Of a DNA stretch of 64,000 bases, positions 8,412-19,014 are shown one piece after another. The stretch is taken from positions 1-64,000 of the forward strand of contig CAYUCC010000002.1 in the NCBI GenBank assembly GCA_964443225.1, in the 5' to 3' direction. The notes beneath the pieces were generated by a model. The model did not search any database and was not told the DNA's origin. It saw nothing but the letters and a program-made list of their open reading frames with translations. Both the position numbers and the translations under genes were made by a program. The DNA is from SSC4 sp964443225 (GTDB taxonomy: Bacteria > Chloroflexota > Anaerolineae > SSC4 > Amarolineaceae). Every line of letters begins with the position of its first letter. Position 1 is the stretch's first letter.

Positions 8412-11117
8412 ATGGGATGTATTCTTAGTATTTTTGCCAATATGGCCGACATCGGTAGCTTCCTTCTGAACTTGTGGAGTTGGGCGAAGAAGGACGGTTT
8501 GCTGCGTCACAAGCCAGTAAACTGGCGAGTCGTTACGAAAATTCTACTATTTGCTGGTCCCTTGGCGATACTCATATTGATGGGATTGGTTCCATCGGTG
8601 TGGTGGTCACAAATCGGTCAAATTCTCACCTGGGCCAAGTTCATAATCATTTTCCTATGTGCGTGCATCCCTTTTTTTGTGTTGTATTGGATCCTGCATT
8701 ATTTCAACACCCCATATCACGATCACAGCAAAGCGCGAAGATCATTACTGCAATTAGCGGTATGTGTCGCGGTTGTCGTCTTGATGGTGGTAGTGTTCAG
8801 CGACCACTTGAAGATTTGGCTAAACAAATGGACAAAGGGAATCGAAACAATTGCTCTGATTAATGATGCGGGAGATGCTGGTGAAAGCTTGGCAAACGTG
8901 TGTAGCGATCTTAATCTGACGCGCTTCACAAGCGTGCGGTTCATCTGTCCAGATAGCCAGCAGCCATCGTTCTACTTCGGCGACAAGCAACCGCTTCAAT
9001 GGTATGTAGAGAACATGCAGCTGGCAGGCGCCATGTCGTTTTCAAACACGCACTCTTCTGGCCTCGCTTTCACCGTCACGACCGTACCACCCATGAAGGA
9101 TATGTGGAAGCTTGAACCGGTCCTTGAATCTGAACTTGCCATTCCAATGCGAGTTTTGGAGTATGTATCACTTCTGGCCTGCAATCAGCAAGACTACAAG
9201 ACGGTACTTGAACTCAGTGATCAATTGCATAATAGGCATCTTCCATACTGGCCACCGAGAGATTACCCGGCTTTTCTGCGTTGTTACATCGAGGCTGCCT
9301 ATGATTCCTACGAAGGCCTAGCGCTAGACCCGTATATCGCCGACTTGATCCGTGCCATGAGTGAAGCGCTGGAACGGCAGCAATCCCAGAACGGGCACGA
9401 TGCAGAACGCGCACTGAATACTCTGGCATACGTGCGTTTGATGTTGAGAAGCGGCGAGTATGAGGACGCCGAGAAATTGCTACTCGATTTACAACGCGAT
9501 ATGCGCATTGACGAGAATGCCGACAACAAACTGCACATTCACGCTACCCTGGATAGGCTTCTGGGCGAGACTTACCTGGCACAGTATCAATTTGAGCCGG
9601 GTGCTTCGCCTGACAAGCTTGACAGTGCTGCGCGGCAATTTTCGCAGGCTCTCGAAATATCCGATTCAGCATCTGCCCATTATGGGTTGGGCCGCGCCTA
9701 TTTTGTTCGCAACTATTTTGAGAACGAAGACGATCGATCGAAACGGACTACAGAACCTGCTAACAAGAGCCACCTATTGAATGCCATCAACGAACTGGAG
9801 CGGGCCGCCAATAGTGGTGGTGCCGCCTGCCTGGAACACAATGCCCGGTTGTGGCTTGGCGCCGCTTATGCACTGGCTGGCAGCACAGAGCAGAGTGAAC
9901 GTATGGCGAACAGCGTCAAGAACACGATCGGTTGTGACTTTGGATTGAATATCGAGACGCCGGTGCTGGTCACGGAGAACACGATTGCTGTCACCGTAGG
10001 ATTGCCGCGACCCTCGACAAACTATGTCGTCATGATACCCAATTATGGGATTGACACGGTTTCAGCGCCATTAGTTCCCGTGGAGCAAGACAGTCCGATC
10101 CACCGTGCAGAACTTCACTTGGAGGGTCCACCCCGGCATCCACCGCGTTTTGTGTACTATTCTTCAGACCAAAAGGCCCATCTGGCACTACAAAAGGCCG
10201 TCCAACTAGGCATCAAGCGAGCAGACGAGGTGCGAGCTTTCGATGTTTTTCCGGTGGTTATGTCATCGGATGCGCAGGTTACCGTAACCATCACATCACC
10301 ACACCCGGACAATATCGTCCGGTCCGGTGATAATGTGACCGTCACAGCACAGATCGTGGCCCAGTGGCTCGATACCCATCAGATCATAACTCTGACCGAT
10401 AAAGAGATTCTGAACAAGCTCGAAGTCTGCATTAATTCCGACCAGGATGCACCGTGTAATCAGTCAGAAGTCATGCAAGGGCCTGACGGTCAGGGCATAT
10501 TTCATGCGCAGTTTCGAATTGATGGTCCGAAGGAGCAGGTGTTCGTGGTGAATGTCAACAACAAGGACACAGACGCAACCATCCGGTCTTCGAGCACCCA
10601 GGTTGCGGTCATGTCTCGCCCTGATACTCGCAAATATCGGGTTGGAGTTACAAATGCAAGTTTCTTGCGTGCAGTACCAGATGCGAAGGATGGTTCGGGC
10701 AGGCTTCTTGATCCACACTGCTCGCTTGTACGAATCGATGAATCATCCTACTCCCACAAGGATTGGTATAGAGTCTATTACTACGTGGCGGACCCCGGCG
10801 ATGACGGTGATGGGTTTCTAACTATCCCTGGGTATGTTTCGACAGAATCGATACTGGTGCAACGAGAGATGATCGGCGACCAGCTTTCACGACTGGCATT
10901 GACCAAGAACAGGACTTCCGTGGACCTGGAATCGGGCGTCCCCGCCTATTCAATTAATAGATGTACCCTGGTTGAAGTTCTTCAGGAAATCCAAACCGTA
11001 GGGGACCAACCACATACTCGCTTTAGAGTGAACATCTATGATACTAGCTCATACGACCCCACCGAAGGTTGGATGAACGACACCGATTTAAGACGGACAC
11101 CATTAGGAACACGATAG
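8412..11117 (+). CDS. Multi-pass membrane protein with helical-repeat and Ig/SH3-like outer region
   Basis: This encodes 901 residues, starting at an ATG preceded by GCAGGAG. Three membrane segments lie near 43-66, 76-98 and 112-133. Residues of about 240-520 contain TPR-like helices (YEDAEKLLLDLQRDM, ARQFSQALEISDSASAHYG). A beta-rich part follows (AQVTVTITSPHPDNIVRSGD), suggesting an Ig-like fold, and near 735-810 there is an SH3b-like stretch (YRVGVTNASFLRAVPDAK). The C-terminal bulk probably lies outside the cell. It sits between two kinase genes and shares the cluster's strand and spacing. No enzyme motif is visible; a sensor or scaffold role is inferred from architecture only. Confidence 0.75.
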   Translation: MGCILSIFANMADIGSFLLNLWSWAKKDGLLRHKPVNWRVVTKILLFAGPLAILILMGLVPSVWWSQIGQILTWAKFIIIFLCACIPFFVLYWILHYFNTPYHDHSKARRSLLQLAVCVAVVVLMVVVFSDHLKIWLNKWTKGIETIALINDAGDAGESLANVCSDLNLTRFTSVRFICPDSQQPSFYFGDKQPLQWYVENMQLAGAMSFSNTHSSGLAFTVTTVPPMKDMWKLEPVLESELAIPMRVLEYVSLLACNQQDYKTVLELSDQLHNRHLPYWPPRDYPAFLRCYIEAAYDSYEGLALDPYIADLIRAMSEALERQQSQNGHDAERALNTLAYVRLMLRSGEYEDAEKLLLDLQRDMRIDENADNKLHIHATLDRLLGETYLAQYQFEPGASPDKLDSAARQFSQALEISDSASAHYGLGRAYFVRNYFENEDDRSKRTTEPANKSHLLNAINELERAANSGGAACLEHNARLWLGAAYALAGSTEQSERMANSVKNTIGCDFGLNIETPVLVTENTIAVTVGLPRPSTNYVVMIPNYGIDTVSAPLVPVEQDSPIHRAELHLEGPPRHPPRFVYYSSDQKAHLALQKAVQLGIKRADEVRAFDVFPVVMSSDAQVTVTITSPHPDNIVRSGDNVTVTAQIVAQWLDTHQIITLTDKEILNKLEVCINSDQDAPCNQSEVMQGPDGQGIFHAQFRIDGPKEQVFVVNVNNKDTDATIRSSSTQVAVMSRPDTRKYRVGVTNASFLRAVPDAKDGSGRLLDPHCSLVRIDESSYSHKDWYRVYYYVADPGDDGDGFLTIPGYVSTESILVQREMIGDQLSRLALTKNRTSVDLESGVPAYSINRCTLVEVLQEIQTVGDQPHTRFRVNIYDTSSYDPTEGWMNDTDLRRTPLGTR

Positions 11118-11163
11118 GCACAGTCATGTCAAATCGTTGCCCATCGAGAGAGCCCGGTGACGC

Positions 11164-13230
11164 ATGAGCAGCACGATCCTGAATCACTACAAACTTGTCG
11201 ACAAACTCGGTGACGGCAGCTTCGGTACCGTGTACATGGCGCGGGACCTGCACAACAACCGCACTGTGGCAGTGAAAATACTGCACCCTGGCTTGAGCGT
11301 GCGGGCCGATTTTGTGGACAATTTGTTGGAGGAAGCGCGCATTTTGCGTTCCCTGGGACACCCTCACATCGTCGAGCTCTATAACTTCGGCAAAGCTGGT
11401 GACAGCCCTTACCTGGTCATGGAGTATCTGGAAGGCCATGATCTGCGTGATGTGCTCGATTCCGACGGGACGTTGGTGATGCGCCGTGCGATGCACATCT
11501 GTGTTCAGGTTGCTGACGCCCTGGCTGCTGCCGCTGACCTGAAGCTGGTCCACTGCGACATCAAGCCGGAGAACATCCGGCTCTTGCGCAACGATGACGT
11601 CAAGCTCATGGACTTTGGTATCTCGCGCACGCTGGATTCCCAGCAGCGCCTTCAGGCCGGAACGTGGTCGTACATGGCTCCAGAACTCTGGTGTGCGGCA
11701 CCACCTGGTCACGCGGCAGATATTTATGCGCTTGGCTGCGTGCTCTATGAACTGTTTACCGGTCGTCCGCCATTTTGCAGTAACTTGCCTAGGGGTAGTC
11801 GAGACGCACGTGACGAAATCAAACGCCATCACATGGGCACGCAACCCGACTGGACACCGTTGGAAGTAGATGCCATACCACCAGGCCTGGTTGATCTGCT
11901 GCAGGCTATGCTTGGAAAGTCGCCTGATTACCGCCCAACTGTCCGCGAGGTCTGTGAACGCCTGAGGAACCTGGCTGACGACGTGTCAAGCGTAGCACGT
12001 TTGCCGCGCACGAAAGTATCACCGATTGTGGACGATGAAACACGCCCGCATGAAGCCACAGTGCCGCCTGATGCCTTTCAGCGGCATGATTCGCCCACAC
12101 CAGGAACACCAGCCGACGATGCTGTCATCTGGCCCGCATCGCATGCCAGGACACCCGTTCCTGTGGTCGGTCAGGTGGTTCTGCAGCAAACCATGACTCC
12201 GGTAGACTTGGGCGGCGAAGCCTGTCGAACACTCTTGGTGCACGATGATAAACTGATCACAGCTAGTCCGGATGGGGCCATGTTCAGTATTGACTTGCGA
12301 ACCCACCGTGTTCAGCGCTGGTCGGTCATTCCACGCGATCAGGTGCATTCACACGCCTGGGCATTGCTCGGTCATCGCAGCACGCTCCTCGTTCACCCGG
12401 GCGGTACGATTCTTTGGCTATTGCAGGCTTCAAATGGCCAGGTTCGACACCAGGTATCCCTGCCGGAACCGACCGTGACTCTAGTCGGTCACCGTGAGTG
12501 GCTCTACGCATCAAGCAGTCGGTCGTCTCGATTGCATCGAGCGGCCTGGCCGGACCTGGCCAGCTGGGAAACGTTCGACTTGCCCGCTCGCCCGACGGGT
12601 ACTCCCCTCGTCACTCACTCTGCGGTCTACTTGCCGACAAGTCAGGGTCTGGTTGTGTTCGACCCACAAGTCAAACAGGCGACGATGATCGAGCCACGCC
12701 AAACTGCTCGCGCAGTGGCTGTTCTGCATCACGAAATGGTGGCAGTGCTGTACGTGCAAGTGAGCGAAGATAACTTACAAACCAGCATCGTGCGGCTGTT
12801 TGCCACTCCAAAGCACCTGCCGAGGTTGCTCACAGAAACCCAAGCCCCAGGCCAAAATGTGGGATCTCTTCTTGCCGCTGGCAGTCAATTGTTCCTGACC
12901 TGCCGCAGCGGCCAGGTCTGGTCGTGTGCGGCAGTCGAACGGGATGGTGACTGGCATCTGGATTCGGTGTGGTCGTGGCAAGCCACTGAGGGGCATAGCA
13001 TACAGGGCGGGGCCGCGTTTAGTAATGATATCCTGGCACTGGCGCCATCTTCACGTCATGGTGGCGAACTGGTCTTGCTCGAAGCCGCCACTGGGCGTAG
13101 ATTGTGCGCCCCTCAGTCACTCACCGGTGAGGCATTTATAGCACCGGCCTGGTGGGAGCGCACTGTGAGCGTGTTGAACGCCAAAGGAACTGTGGATTCG
13201 TACCGCATGATCCTCGTGTCTGAACAATGA
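11164..13230 (+). CDS. Soluble Ser/Thr kinase with HCD loop and C-terminal beta-propeller
   Basis: The protein has 688 residues. Its kinase domain (about 7-275) shows LGDGSFGTVYMARD, Lys38 in VAVKIL, HCDIKPEN at 130-137, LMDFGISR and SYMAPELW. The Arg of HRD is Cys131, so this is a non-RD kinase with an intact catalytic Asp132. After a linker, residues of about 340-688 form regular four-strand-like blocks (TLLVHDDKLITASPDGAMFS; LFLTCRSGQVWSCAAVE), typical of a PQQ/WD-type propeller that could bind a partner protein. No membrane segment is present. It is followed by only 12 bases before the giant TPR-kinase gene, suggesting co-translation. Confidence 0.9.
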   Translation: MSSTILNHYKLVDKLGDGSFGTVYMARDLHNNRTVAVKILHPGLSVRADFVDNLLEEARILRSLGHPHIVELYNFGKAGDSPYLVMEYLEGHDLRDVLDSDGTLVMRRAMHICVQVADALAAAADLKLVHCDIKPENIRLLRNDDVKLMDFGISRTLDSQQRLQAGTWSYMAPELWCAAPPGHAADIYALGCVLYELFTGRPPFCSNLPRGSRDARDEIKRHHMGTQPDWTPLEVDAIPPGLVDLLQAMLGKSPDYRPTVREVCERLRNLADDVSSVARLPRTKVSPIVDDETRPHEATVPPDAFQRHDSPTPGTPADDAVIWPASHARTPVPVVGQVVLQQTMTPVDLGGEACRTLLVHDDKLITASPDGAMFSIDLRTHRVQRWSVIPRDQVHSHAWALLGHRSTLLVHPGGTILWLLQASNGQVRHQVSLPEPTVTLVGHREWLYASSSRSSRLHRAAWPDLASWETFDLPARPTGTPLVTHSAVYLPTSQGLVVFDPQVKQATMIEPRQTARAVAVLHHEMVAVLYVQVSEDNLQTSIVRLFATPKHLPRLLTETQAPGQNVGSLLAAGSQLFLTCRSGQVWSCAAVERDGDWHLDSVWSWQATEGHSIQGGAAFSNDILALAPSSRHGGELVLLEAATGRRLCAPQSLTGEAFIAPAWWERTVSVLNAKGTVDSYRMILVSEQ

Positions 13231-13242
13231 GTTGAGAGGCAA

Positions 13243-16200
13243 ATGAACCCGCTACAAATTGCTGTCATCGGTTTAATGCTGGCTGCCCTTGCATATCTGA
13301 TATGGTGGGCCCGGCGGGCTGTGCCCGCACGGCGTGGCCAACAAGTGGCCGCTCGCGCAAGCCAAACGCACGAGTGGCCGCCGGACTTGATCGAATCTTT
13401 TCTGGAATACGGACGATTTCTCGATCCGCAGTCATCCAGCTACTCGGGGGCCTGTCTGGGCTTGGCCCGGCAAGCTGTGGACGACCCCCGCGCACGGTAT
13501 TTGTTCGATCGCTATCTTAGAGAGCACACTCTGACACAAGAAAATGCAGTCGTAGCCAGTCGATTGGCGCAACTGATATCACCACAGCCAGCCAACTCAG
13601 CACGGGCAGTCGAAGTTGCACGCGCAATCGAAGTACTTGACCGCCTGTCTGAAGTGGGTTTCGCCAATGACAACGACATTCTATTGCGTGCGCGCTTTGC
13701 TCTCCATTGGGTCGACGTATCGGCACCAGCCATTCGCGCCACCCACACAGCTTGGCGCCAATTGCAGGGTACGCCAGAGGCAGAACCACTCAGCGGTTTT
13801 CTGTATGATTACCTCACAGCAGTATGGGATATCAAGACATCCGTTTCAACGCCGGCACCGTCTGTCGACATAACCTTCCTGCAGGATGCTGCCGCGGTCT
13901 TCTGCGCAATGGCTGATACGCCACCCTCCAACTTGACAATGCGCCGTCAAGCCGCAGAGTCCACGTTCGAGATCGGTGATTACCTGGCTTGTTTTGCCCA
14001 ATGCATTCGCATGCGTGACGAGTTTGGTGCGCCAAGGTTGGATGCGGATATATGGCGCATGTGGGCGCATTCGGTGGTGCGCCTTGAAGGCCAGGATTGG
14101 CCCGCCTATGCCAGTGGTCACATGGCTCATGTACCGGCGGGAACCTCTTGGGAGCGACTGCGCGAAGTCTTCGCTCGCGCAACCGAGACCCATGCGAGTG
14201 ATCCTGAACTGCTGGCTGGCCAGGTATGGACGACCCTGGGCGCGCAGGTTCCCATTGCCCAGGCACTTACCATTTATGAGCGCGCGTTATCCAGGGCAGT
14301 GGTCGTAGTGCCAGCGCTCGAGCAATTGGTTGACTATTACTATCATGCGCAAGCCTGGCCCGACCTGGAACGCACAGCCCGGACATTGTTACCACTTCAG
14401 ACAGGAGAAGAATCGGCACAAACGGCTCACCGTTTGGCAGAGGCGCTCTTGAACAGCAACCAACTCCCTGACGTAGCACTCTTAGAACGAGTGTTCGATC
14501 ATGACCCATCACACCCGCTGCTCAATGCAGCATTAATCAAACATTACCTGGCACAACCAAAGCTGCAAGATGGCGACATGGCGCGTATCGATCACTTGCT
14601 ACAGAGCCCATTGCCAACGGGGTTTAGCATCGATGACCTGCAAGTTCTTCGTGAACGATTTGCCATCTCCTGGCTTCATCGTGACAAAGGCGCTCCTCCA
14701 TCGCTGGCAGATCACGTGAGTCGTTACCTGGTGGCTGGCGGGGCCAACCTGGGATTGTTACGCTGGGCAGCCGAGAAACGTGTCGGCAACGACGCGCAAC
14801 GACAAACGCTATTGGAGACCCTTGTGCAGCAGCGCCCTGTGGAGCGCCAATATGTCCTGGATCTTGCTGGTCAATACGCAGCGAGCAGCGCAACTGAAGC
14901 CCAGATGGTGATGCTTGCCGATGCAGCCCATGCGCTGTGGTCAACACGGGCGAAGTTTGATGAGGCTGATTGTCGTGTGGCACAGTTGATCGACGCCCAG
15001 GTGCCGCTAGCCGCCGACGATCGCCACAAGTTAGTCATTGCGCTCTTGCGAACCAAACCAGCCGGCTGGCAGACACTTGCGGCGCACCACCTGGTGATCC
15101 TGCTTGATAATGATCAGGTTGACACCGGGCTATTGCAAATGGTTCTTGCCGAACGTTTTGCTCCAGAAGACCCGGACCCTCTACACGTGCGGACGCTCGA
15201 GGCAATGATGAAGCTGCGCGACGAGCCTGTCGACGACGGCTTGCGGCTCCTCGCGTTGTACGAGGTTGGAAGGGGTCGGAATACGGATGGTGAAGTTGAT
15301 GTGCAGCAGAAGGGGGCATCTTTGGCCGAGTATCTGGCCAAACGTTACCTCAAAGCCGGTCGTCAACAGCGGTCGCAGCTCTTTCCTCCCCTCCTCCGTT
15401 GGATGATGTCTCAGTCAGTTCCTACACCTTTCTCGTGGGCGGTCGACCTACTGGTTACCGGACAGCAAGACGGTTATTGCTCCTCCGGTGCCGAAGTGCG
15501 TCAGTTTGCCAGTCAAACGGCCCTCTATCTTGCGACATGCTATGATCTTCGCGCCATTCGCCTTCAACACTGGGTGTACACCAATGGTCGGCACAGCTCA
15601 AGCGATGCGGCACAGCTGTTGATTATTGCACACACGTTGCAGCAGACCAGCGTCCAAGATCCGTTCTGGTTCGAGGTAGCGCGCGCCGCGCGTACGGAAG
15701 TCGATGCTGTAGGAATAGCAGACGCATTCCTGGTCGAGTATCTGCTGACGCAACAGGTCTGGTCACAGGACATCATCGAAACTGCACGCCAGATGCTGGT
15801 CAGGCCGTTTCGTGAGGACCTGGCGACTGCTTTTGTATCGCATGTGGCTTACGGACACAGTCGTCAGGACAATCGTGTTTTGATTGACATACTTGATGAT
15901 AAGCCGGTGTTAGGGCGTGGACGTGCAGAACTACTCTCAGCACTGGCGGAAACTCGTGAGAAACGTGGTAACTACGAGGGTGCTCTCGAGGCCTGCCTGC
16001 TTTGGGAAGATAGCGTCGGCCCCAGCGAAGAACTGGCGCGACGCATTCTGCAGCTACTGCCCTATTGTGGTGATCGGGCACAATATGCTGATCGATTGCG
16101 GAACTACGTGCCCGCCTATCGAACGTCCTTTGACTTGATCGCCCAGATGGTCACTCTCGCTCGTGATCCAAGTCGCCCGTTACCGTTTGACCAGGCCTAT

Positions 16201-18972
16201 GCTATTGTTGACTTGTGGGGAGATTTGGCAGCCAAACAGGATGTTGCAACTGCTGGATATGCCAGTGATGCGAGTTTTGTCGCTGCATCGAAGTGCGAAA
16301 TCTATGACTTGTACCGGGATCAGATAACACCTGATGAAGCCCAGCTCATGTTGCGGTCAATTGCAAAGCACAGCCGCCAGAACCTATCTCCCGAAACTAG
16401 ACGACGCATCGAAAGCATCGGTGACAGCCTGCTCTCACAACCAGGGCAGGATCACATGACTCGGCAAATCGTTGCCGAACTTCTGTACAACCTGGGCAAC
16501 CTGCCTGGGGCAACCTGGCAGTTTGAGCAATTGACTGCAGTACCCGAGTATCATCGAACGGCAGTTGAGTCACTCGGGCGGATTGCACGACAGCTGGAAT
16601 CCCCGCGGCGCGAGGTGCACGCACTACTTACGGCGTACCGCTGCATGGCCGATGACGCGTATCAGGCCGGGCAGATGGATGCAGCCGAAACCGTAGTCCG
16701 CCGGGCAAAGCCCATTCTTCTCGACACCTCATTCTTGGAAGAACTGACCAAGGAAAATCGTACACGTGCTGCAGTGCAGCAAGATGCCCTACTCAAGTTA
16801 TATCAAACAATTCTGCTTGCCCACCAGCGGACTGGTTCGATGACCGAGCAGCAGAAGCGCGATCTGGCAGACGTGTGCCGCGTGCGCGAACTTTGGGACC
16901 AGGCCGGTGCTCTGTACAGTGAACTGGCCGCGGCGCGGGGCACCGCAGGCGACCGCGCTGGCGCCCTGGAATGCGCCGAACGGGTCTTTGACTGCTACTA
17001 CAAGGCGGGCAAGGGCTGGTGGGACCCGGCTGCCCGCTACCTGCTGCGCATTTTGACAGGGCGTGAGACGGTGCCCCCGGAGGCGATTGCATCTCGCTTC
17101 AATGAACAAGAACGCCGCATCCTTGAATACACAGCCCTGCTCTATCACAGTCTGTGTGTCGATCCGGTCCTGCAACTAGATCCGGCCATACGGATACGAT
17201 ACCGTAACAACGCGCGACAATTATACGAACGGTTACCGTTGGAACACCATCAAACACATCCATACATCCAGATACTGAGTCACAATATCAACCTGGGAGG
17301 ATCGACGATTCTGGAGCCCTTTGATCTGGTGCCCTACATCCGTGAACGCGGGAAGACAGAGATCTGGACTGCCACCCCATACGAAAAACTGGATCGAATC
17401 GGGAGTGGGGAATTTGCCGAAGTATTCAAAGTCAAGAAAACACGAACTGACGAGATCTATGCCATGAAGCTCATTACCTCGGCCAAGGGGCGAGATCCTC
17501 GCGTGCAGGCACGGTTCGAGCGTGAAGGGCAGTGGCTTAAGGATTTGGACCACCCGAACATCGTTAAATGCTACGATGCCGGCGTACAGGAAGACCGCCA
17601 GTTCATCATCATGGATTACGTGGAAGGCCAGACGTTGGATGATCTCATCACTCGACGGCGGCGGGAATTGACCCTTCAACAAAGCCTGCGCATCTTCCTG
17701 AGCATCTGTAGTGCGGTCGAATTCCTGCACAACCAAACAATACTGCACCGTGACCTGCATCCGGGCAACGTCCTGATAGGTGGACCCGCTTACGAGGTGG
17801 TCAAGCTGACCGACTTTGGGCTGGCAACGATGATGGATCGGGAAGGTGTTGGCAAAAGCTCCCGCATTCACGGACGCGAAAACTACACACCGCCCGAAGT
17901 CTACAATAAGCAGGCTGAGTCCACTGCCAGCGAAGTCTATTCGTTGGGCGCTATTCTCTGTTTCATGCTTTCGGGGTACCCGCATCCAGACACAGCGGTA
18001 TTACGCGAACTCAAGACGAGCGCATACGCAGGTCTGGGCGAAGTGATTGAGCGTGCCTTGAGTAACGACGCGGCGGCACGCTATCAACGGGTGACCGAAT
18101 TGATCCATGAGGTACGGCAACGTGCCAACATCCAATATGACTACGGTGCCATCCTGCAGCGGGTTACTCCCTTGCGCATCAAGCAGATGTTTGAGTTTGG
18201 CCCCATCCTCGGACAGGGCGAGTCAGGCAGTGTGTACCGCGCACGCGATTTACGTTCACCCAATGCACCCGATGTTGCAATCAAGGAGATCGCCAGCGAC
18301 CGGGTACGTGGATCTTTAGAGCGGCGCGCCGAACACTTCTTTCGGGTACGGGACCTCTCCCACGAGAACATCGTACAGCTGCAAACCTTCTTTCGCGTGG
18401 ATGGAAAGCTGTACATTGTCATGGACCTGGTTGACGGTCCTAGCCTGGCCACGAGGTTGGAAGCCAATGAAGCGCAGAGTCTCCGGTTTTCCCCGGACAC
18501 TGGCCTGCGTATCGTGGGTGATGTGGCGCGTGGGCTTGCCTTCGTACATCAGCACGGTATCGTCCATGGGTGCGTTGTACCCACGAACATCCTGATTGAC
18601 CAGGCCACCCAGCGAGCCAGTCTGTCTGACTTCGCAGCGTCTGTGCTCTTCGATGGGGACCAATGGCATAAGTCTGCCCTGGTGCGGCAGTACACCTACT
18701 ATCTGGCACCTGAGATCAGCCAGGGTGAGAGCGTATCCCCTGCCAGCGATGTCTATTCTCTCGGTTGGCTGCTGTGCCATGTGGCAACTGGCCAACGTGG
18801 TCAGCTCAACCTGAACGAGGTTATCGCATCACTTGAGGAGACAGGTCATTGGAGCGTCGACACTATCGACCATGCCATACAGCTGATCGAGGGCAGCACG
18901 GTCCTCGATCCGATGCGACGTGTCTACCCGGATGCGGGTGCATTCCTGGCCGAATTGACAAGGATACTGTAG
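13243..18972 (+). CDS. Giant membrane-anchored helical-repeat protein with tandem kinase and pseudokinase
   Basis: The protein has 1909 residues. A membrane anchor lies at about 5-22 (IAVIGLMLAALAYLIWW). Residues of about 60-1370 are helical repeats of TPR type, a probable protein-binding solenoid. The first kinase domain (about 1380-1640) has IGSGEFAEVFKV, YAMKLI, HRDLHPGN at 1502-1509 and LTDFGLA, all needed for activity. The second (about 1649-1909) has LGQGESGSVYRARD and VAIKEI, but the catalytic loop reads HGCVVPTN (H1775-G1776-C1777) and DFG is replaced by SDFA. It therefore lacks the catalytic Asp and is a likely pseudokinase. The order active-then-inactive suggests allosteric control or scaffolding, as in other tandem kinases. 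Neighbours are kinases on both sides. Confidence 0.9.
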   Translation: MNPLQIAVIGLMLAALAYLIWWARRAVPARRGQQVAARASQTHEWPPDLIESFLEYGRFLDPQSSSYSGACLGLARQAVDDPRARYLFDRYLREHTLTQENAVVASRLAQLISPQPANSARAVEVARAIEVLDRLSEVGFANDNDILLRARFALHWVDVSAPAIRATHTAWRQLQGTPEAEPLSGFLYDYLTAVWDIKTSVSTPAPSVDITFLQDAAAVFCAMADTPPSNLTMRRQAAESTFEIGDYLACFAQCIRMRDEFGAPRLDADIWRMWAHSVVRLEGQDWPAYASGHMAHVPAGTSWERLREVFARATETHASDPELLAGQVWTTLGAQVPIAQALTIYERALSRAVVVVPALEQLVDYYYHAQAWPDLERTARTLLPLQTGEESAQTAHRLAEALLNSNQLPDVALLERVFDHDPSHPLLNAALIKHYLAQPKLQDGDMARIDHLLQSPLPTGFSIDDLQVLRERFAISWLHRDKGAPPSLADHVSRYLVAGGANLGLLRWAAEKRVGNDAQRQTLLETLVQQRPVERQYVLDLAGQYAASSATEAQMVMLADAAHALWSTRAKFDEADCRVAQLIDAQVPLAADDRHKLVIALLRTKPAGWQTLAAHHLVILLDNDQVDTGLLQMVLAERFAPEDPDPLHVRTLEAMMKLRDEPVDDGLRLLALYEVGRGRNTDGEVDVQQKGASLAEYLAKRYLKAGRQQRSQLFPPLLRWMMSQSVPTPFSWAVDLLVTGQQDGYCSSGAEVRQFASQTALYLATCYDLRAIRLQHWVYTNGRHSSSDAAQLLIIAHTLQQTSVQDPFWFEVARAARTEVDAVGIADAFLVEYLLTQQVWSQDIIETARQMLVRPFREDLATAFVSHVAYGHSRQDNRVLIDILDDKPVLGRGRAELLSALAETREKRGNYEGALEACLLWEDSVGPSEELARRILQLLPYCGDRAQYADRLRNYVPAYRTSFDLIAQMVTLARDPSRPLPFDQAYAIVDLWGDLAAKQDVATAGYASDASFVAASKCEIYDLYRDQITPDEAQLMLRSIAKHSRQNLSPETRRRIESIGDSLLSQPGQDHMTRQIVAELLYNLGNLPGATWQFEQLTAVPEYHRTAVESLGRIARQLESPRREVHALLTAYRCMADDAYQAGQMDAAETVVRRAKPILLDTSFLEELTKENRTRAAVQQDALLKLYQTILLAHQRTGSMTEQQKRDLADVCRVRELWDQAGALYSELAAARGTAGDRAGALECAERVFDCYYKAGKGWWDPAARYLLRILTGRETVPPEAIASRFNEQERRILEYTALLYHSLCVDPVLQLDPAIRIRYRNNARQLYERLPLEHHQTHPYIQILSHNINLGGSTILEPFDLVPYIRERGKTEIWTATPYEKLDRIGSGEFAEVFKVKKTRTDEIYAMKLITSAKGRDPRVQARFEREGQWLKDLDHPNIVKCYDAGVQEDRQFIIMDYVEGQTLDDLITRRRRELTLQQSLRIFLSICSAVEFLHNQTILHRDLHPGNVLIGGPAYEVVKLTDFGLATMMDREGVGKSSRIHGRENYTPPEVYNKQAESTASEVYSLGAILCFMLSGYPHPDTAVLRELKTSAYAGLGEVIERALSNDAAARYQRVTELIHEVRQRANIQYDYGAILQRVTPLRIKQMFEFGPILGQGESGSVYRARDLRSPNAPDVAIKEIASDRVRGSLERRAEHFFRVRDLSHENIVQLQTFFRVDGKLYIVMDLVDGPSLATRLEANEAQSLRFSPDTGLRIVGDVARGLAFVHQHGIVHGCVVPTNILIDQATQRASLSDFAASVLFDGDQWHKSALVRQYTYYLAPEISQGESVSPASDVYSLGWLLCHVATGQRGQLNLNEVIASLEETGHWSVDTIDHAIQLIEGSTVLDPMRRVYPDAGAFLAELTRIL

Positions 18973-19014
18973 ACTGAATCGACGATGGCAAGTGTTGTCG
19001 AACGGAGCACAACA

